From Vibrio fortis (lineage in GTDB: Bacteria; Pseudomonadota; Gammaproteobacteria; Enterobacterales; Vibrionaceae): 64,000 bases of DNA. The stretch spans positions 62,001 through 126,000 of the forward strand of contig NZ_AP025489.1 in assembly GCF_024347475.1 (NCBI RefSeq). Direction: 5' to 3'. The translations under genes were made by a program, and so were the position numbers. Every line of letters begins with the position of its first letter. Position 1 is the first letter of the stretch. Positions 63,735 through 64,000 of the stretch are shown piece after piece. The notes under the pieces were generated by a model. The model was not told the DNA's origin. It ran no database searches and saw nothing but the letters and a program-made list of their open reading frames with translations.

Positions 63735-64000
63735 TTAGCTAGCCGTCTCTATTTCGTTGATACGATCACGATAGCGAGCAAGCGCTTCTATCAGGTCCGA
63801 TTTTATTAAAGGCTTGGCCAATACTTCATTCGCGCCTACCTCTAAAAAAGCTTCAGTTGATGTTTGCATAATGTCGGCGGTCCACCCAAAGATCAGGATA
63901 TCGTCATGGCCTGCTTCACGTATTTTCTTAACTGTCTCCACCCCATTCATTTTCGGCATATGATTGTCAATAATCAGAAGGTTAAAGCGCCCAGTCTCGA
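63735..64000 (-). CDS. Receiver-domain protein, 3' end (hybrid kinase or response regulator)
   Basis: The frame is open to the right edge. It reads LLIIDNHMPKMNGVETVKKI, holding the phospho-accepting aspartate, then ILIFGWTADI with the threonine and NEVLAKPL with the lysine of a receiver domain. It ends 20 residues later with no output domain, so this is probably the C-terminal receiver of a hybrid histidine kinase or a single-domain regulator. Confidence 0.82.
   Translation of the reverse strand, partial: ETGRFNLLIIDNHMPKMNGVETVKKIREAGHDDILIFGWTADIMQTSTEAFLEVGANEVLAKPLIKSDLIEALARYRDRINEIETAS

Noticed and set aside
1..64000. CRISPR arrays, tRNA or rRNA genes, insertion sequences, integron attC sites and phage modules.
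   Set aside because: None were seen; no regularly spaced repeats, cloverleaf-like sequences, transposase motifs or structural phage genes could be found by reading.

Overview
The window looks like a stretch of a Vibrionaceae chromosome, most likely Vibrio. GC is moderate, genes are closely packed, and the protein set fits: a MexEF/VmeYZ-type RND pump, a CLCA_X protein, catecholate-siderophore uptake, bacteriohemerythrin, and many small metabolic modules each with its own regulator. Such mosaics of accessory metabolic genes are typical of the second chromosome of Vibrio, but nothing here proves the replicon. I see no rRNA, tRNA, CRISPR array, insertion sequence or integron attC site.

Layout. 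1-2.6 kb: 3' end of a ZntB/CorA-type channel, a pseudopilin-like lipoprotein and a PhzF protein. 2.9-9.2 kb, all minus strand: an OprB-type porin, a DUF3299 protein, two paralogous exported amidohydrolases and an AraC regulator between them, which reads as one uptake-and-hydrolysis module. 9.5-11.5 kb: the MesD/MesX (DUF1852) methionine synthase pair. 11.8-14.4 kb: a TauE/SafE permease, a GNAT gene with a damaged start and a tyrosine recombinase with a perfect inverted repeat in front of it. 14.5-19.7 kb: TetR with a divergent RND efflux pair. 19.8-22.2 kb: an EamA exporter divergent from a MocR regulator. 22.2-26.2 kb: a decayed porin fragment, then two near-identical M19-dipeptidase-like proteins flanking an AraC gene. 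26.4-33 kb: an MFS transporter, then a LacI regulator, GH36 alpha-galactosidase and sodium/solute symporter, with three copies of one operator motif. 33-35.7 kb: an AT-rich island holding an Imm49-like immunity gene and the wreck of an upstream coding region. 35.6-38.2 kb: a LysR-centred group (DoxX-like, DUF2798, carboxymuconolactone-decarboxylase-like).

38.5-49 kb: a CLCA_X metalloprotein, AraC plus EamA exporter, a xanthine/uracil permease, flavodoxin, a second AraC, an NmrA-like reductase, bacteriohemerythrin, and a LysR gene divergent from an NTF2-SDR-isochorismatase operon. 49.3-52.6 kb: DHH phosphoesterase, MarR with a 40-bp palindrome, EamA exporter and FMN reductase. 52.7-57.6 kb: a DUF1501/DUF1800 pair, then LysR divergent from a DJ-1/PfpI protein. 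58-62.7 kb: an iron-uptake unit (AraC, Fur-box-like site, exported enterochelin-esterase-like hydrolase, TonB-dependent receptor). The window ends with an exported alpha/beta hydrolase and the 3' end of a receiver-domain protein.

The most unusual spots are the Imm49-like gene with a frameshifted remnant overlapping its start by ATGA, the recombinase with a 14-6-14 inverted repeat resembling a recombination core site, the paired M19 proteins that have lost half of the family's metal ligands, the degenerate porin next to them, and a nonsense codon at the start of a GNAT gene. Functions are inferred from motifs by eye; no database search was possible.
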